Source: a bacterium
Lineage (GTDB): Bacteria > Actinomycetota > Acidimicrobiia > Spongiisociales > Spongiisociaceae
Direction: 5' to 3'
Length of the DNA: 64,000 bases
NCBI GenBank assembly: GCA_026710435.1
Contig: JAPOQZ010000175.1
Location: forward strand, 1 to 64,000
A program made the position numbers and the translations under genes. Each line of letters begins with the position of its first letter. The first letter of the stretch is position 1. The notes below the pieces were generated by a model. That model made no database searches and was not told the origin of the DNA. It saw only the letters and a program-made list of their open reading frames with translations. Shown piece by piece: positions 63,038 through 64,000 of the stretch.

Positions 63038-63143
63038 CTAGGAGGGTGCTGAGCAATCCACCAGCGGCCTGCCAACCGCCGGCATTCTCCTGGGTCGGAG
63101 GACGGCAGGCCCGAGCAATCGTCATTGTTCAGCACCCTCCTAG
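63038..63143 (-). repeat. Palindromic 106-bp MITE-like element, copy 5 (reverse orientation)
   Basis: CTAG at both ends (63038-63041, 63140-63143). Arms GGAGGGTGCTGAGCAATCC and GTCATTGTTCAGCACCC, with inner arms around GCCTGCCAACCGCCGG. Reversed relative to copies 1 and 3. It supplies the last codons and stop of the deacylase gene on the minus strand. Confidence 0.88.
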
Positions 63144-64000
63144 GACTTTTCCTGGTCTGTTCCCGGTGTGCCTGCCCTCCTCCACGACCGGCCGGCCGTT
63201 CACTATCACGTAGGGGATCCCGGCCGGGAACTCCCTCGGGTGTTCAAAGCTCGCCCTATCCGCGACGGAGTCCGGATCGAAGACGGTCACGTCTGCATAC
63301 CAACCGGGTTTGATCCTGCCGCGCCGCTCCAACCCGAAATGCTCGGCGGGTAGGGAAGTCATCTTTCGCACCGCCGCCTCCACCGGTAGCAGATTCCTGG
63401 TCCGGACGAAGTCCCCCAGCACCTTGGGAAAGCAACCGTAGTTTCGTGGGTGCGGGTAGTAGTCGGCTGCCAGCTTGCCGTGAGGAGCGACAGCCGATCC
63501 GTCGCTCGCCACCATCACGAAAGGGTTCACGAACAGCGTCTCGATGTCGTCCTGCTCGAGCGTGTGGAAGACCATGCTCACCTGTCCGCTCGACCTTTCG
63601 AGCATGTCCACTGCGGTGTCGAACACTTCGGCACCGTGTTCGCCGGCGATGTGCGCCAGGGTCTTTCCCTCGAGCGATCGGTCGGGGCCGTACTCCGAGA
63701 CGGTCATCCTGCCTCCGCCTCCACGCAGACCCAGAGACTTCGAGAACGAACTCTCGATTCTCGACCTCATGGCGGCATCGGCCGTTCTCTCCAGGAAGGC
63801 TTCGACGCCGCCCTCCTGGCACCACTGGGGGAACAGCACGAAAAGGGTACTGCTCGTCGCGTCGTACGGGTACTGATCGCCCAGGACGTCGACACCCCGT
63901 TCCCGCGCCTTCTCGATTGCCGAGAGCGCTTTCCGGCTCTTGCCCCAGACATCGGCTCCGAGTGCTTTCAGATGGGAGATCTGCACCCTTACCCCGGCAC
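63129..64000 (-). CDS. N-acyl-D-amino-acid deacylase-like amidohydrolase, 3' part
   Basis: At least 290 codons; the 5' end is outside the window. The frame stays open to 64000 and reads VQISHLKALG near there, the metal-ligand His strand of D-aminoacylase. Later blocks: DQYPYDATSSTL, VMVASDGSAVAPHG with the catalytic Asp, HPRNYGCFPKVLGDFVR, and the beta-sandwich end RGRIKPGWYADVTVFDPD. It removes acyl groups from N-acyl-D-amino acids or acts on a related amide. The gene ends KVLGGC-stop inside the palindromic element, like the gene ending at 40108. Confidence 0.87.
   Translation of the reverse strand, partial: AGVRVQISHLKALGADVWGKSRKALSAIEKARERGVDVLGDQYPYDATSSTLFVLFPQWCQEGGVEAFLERTADAAMRSRIESSFSKSLGLRGGGGRMTVSEYGPDRSLEGKTLAHIAGEHGAEVFDTAVDMLERSSGQVSMVFHTLEQDDIETLFVNPFVMVASDGSAVAPHGKLAADYYPHPRNYGCFPKVLGDFVRTRNLLPVEAAVRKMTSLPAEHFGLERRGRIKPGWYADVTVFDPDSVADRASFEHPREFPAGIPYVIVNGRPVVEEGRHTGNRPGKVLGGC

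Overview
The window is GC-rich, densely coded DNA with many GTG and TTG starts. It holds substrate-binding lipoproteins with Thr/Ala/Pro/Glu-rich linkers, an LLM-class flavin oxidoreductase, DrrAB-like and MscS-like proteins, and several genes with a TANNNT box only 6-9 nt before the start codon. This suggests an actinobacterium, possibly of the Acidimicrobiia. That placement is an inference from gene style; no rRNA is present.

Layout. 0-2.7 kb: relics (a frameshifted tyrosine recombinase, a truncated IS110 transposase) and a micro-ORF. 2.7-13.8 kb: housekeeping (glutamate dehydrogenase, a Cas4-like PD-(D/E)XK nuclease, two divergent acyl-CoA synthetases, a poly-gamma-glutamate hydrolase-like protein, DsbB plus a TlpA-like thioredoxin, transketolase). 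13.9-18.1 kb: a type III restriction-modification operon whose Res gene is cut by an in-frame TAG. 18.5-24.1 kb: surface polysaccharide genes (ABC exporter, UDP-GlcNAc 2-epimerase-like enzyme, and on the other strand a glycosyltransferase, a pyruvyltransferase and a flippase-like protein). 24.6-25.4 kb: a MerR regulator fused to a thioredoxin-like domain behind a 19-bp-spacer promoter. 25.6-38.3 kb: a catabolic region (dehydrogenases, an M24 protein with a changed metal ligand, E1 alpha/beta of a 2-oxoacid dehydrogenase, a beta-hydroxyacid dehydrogenase, and a ribose-type sugar ABC importer with a TIM-barrel isomerase). 38.6-45.3 kb: small stress and membrane genes ending at a tRNA with CAT anticodon.

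45.3-52.4 kb is the most unusual part. From the 3' end of the tRNA to a broken tyrosine integrase, small toxin-antitoxin-like modules (DUF433/DUF5615, a HEPN pair, two copies of a BrnT-like/84-86-aa module) alternate with five copies of a complex repeat. The core of that repeat matches the tRNA 3' junction. A PemK/RHH pair with a palindromic operator follows. It looks like a decayed array built up at a tRNA site.

53.4-64 kb: a DrrAB-type ABC exporter, an old-yellow-enzyme-type oxidoreductase, an NMT1-type ABC importer with a DapA-family lyase and an LLM flavin oxidoreductase, and the 3' part of an N-acyl-D-amino-acid deacylase-like gene.

Three dispersed families run through the window: a 107-bp long-hairpin element with CTAG ends (two genes take their stop codon from it), a ~220-bp element found beside it in all three copies, and a micro-ORF family with a shared leader.
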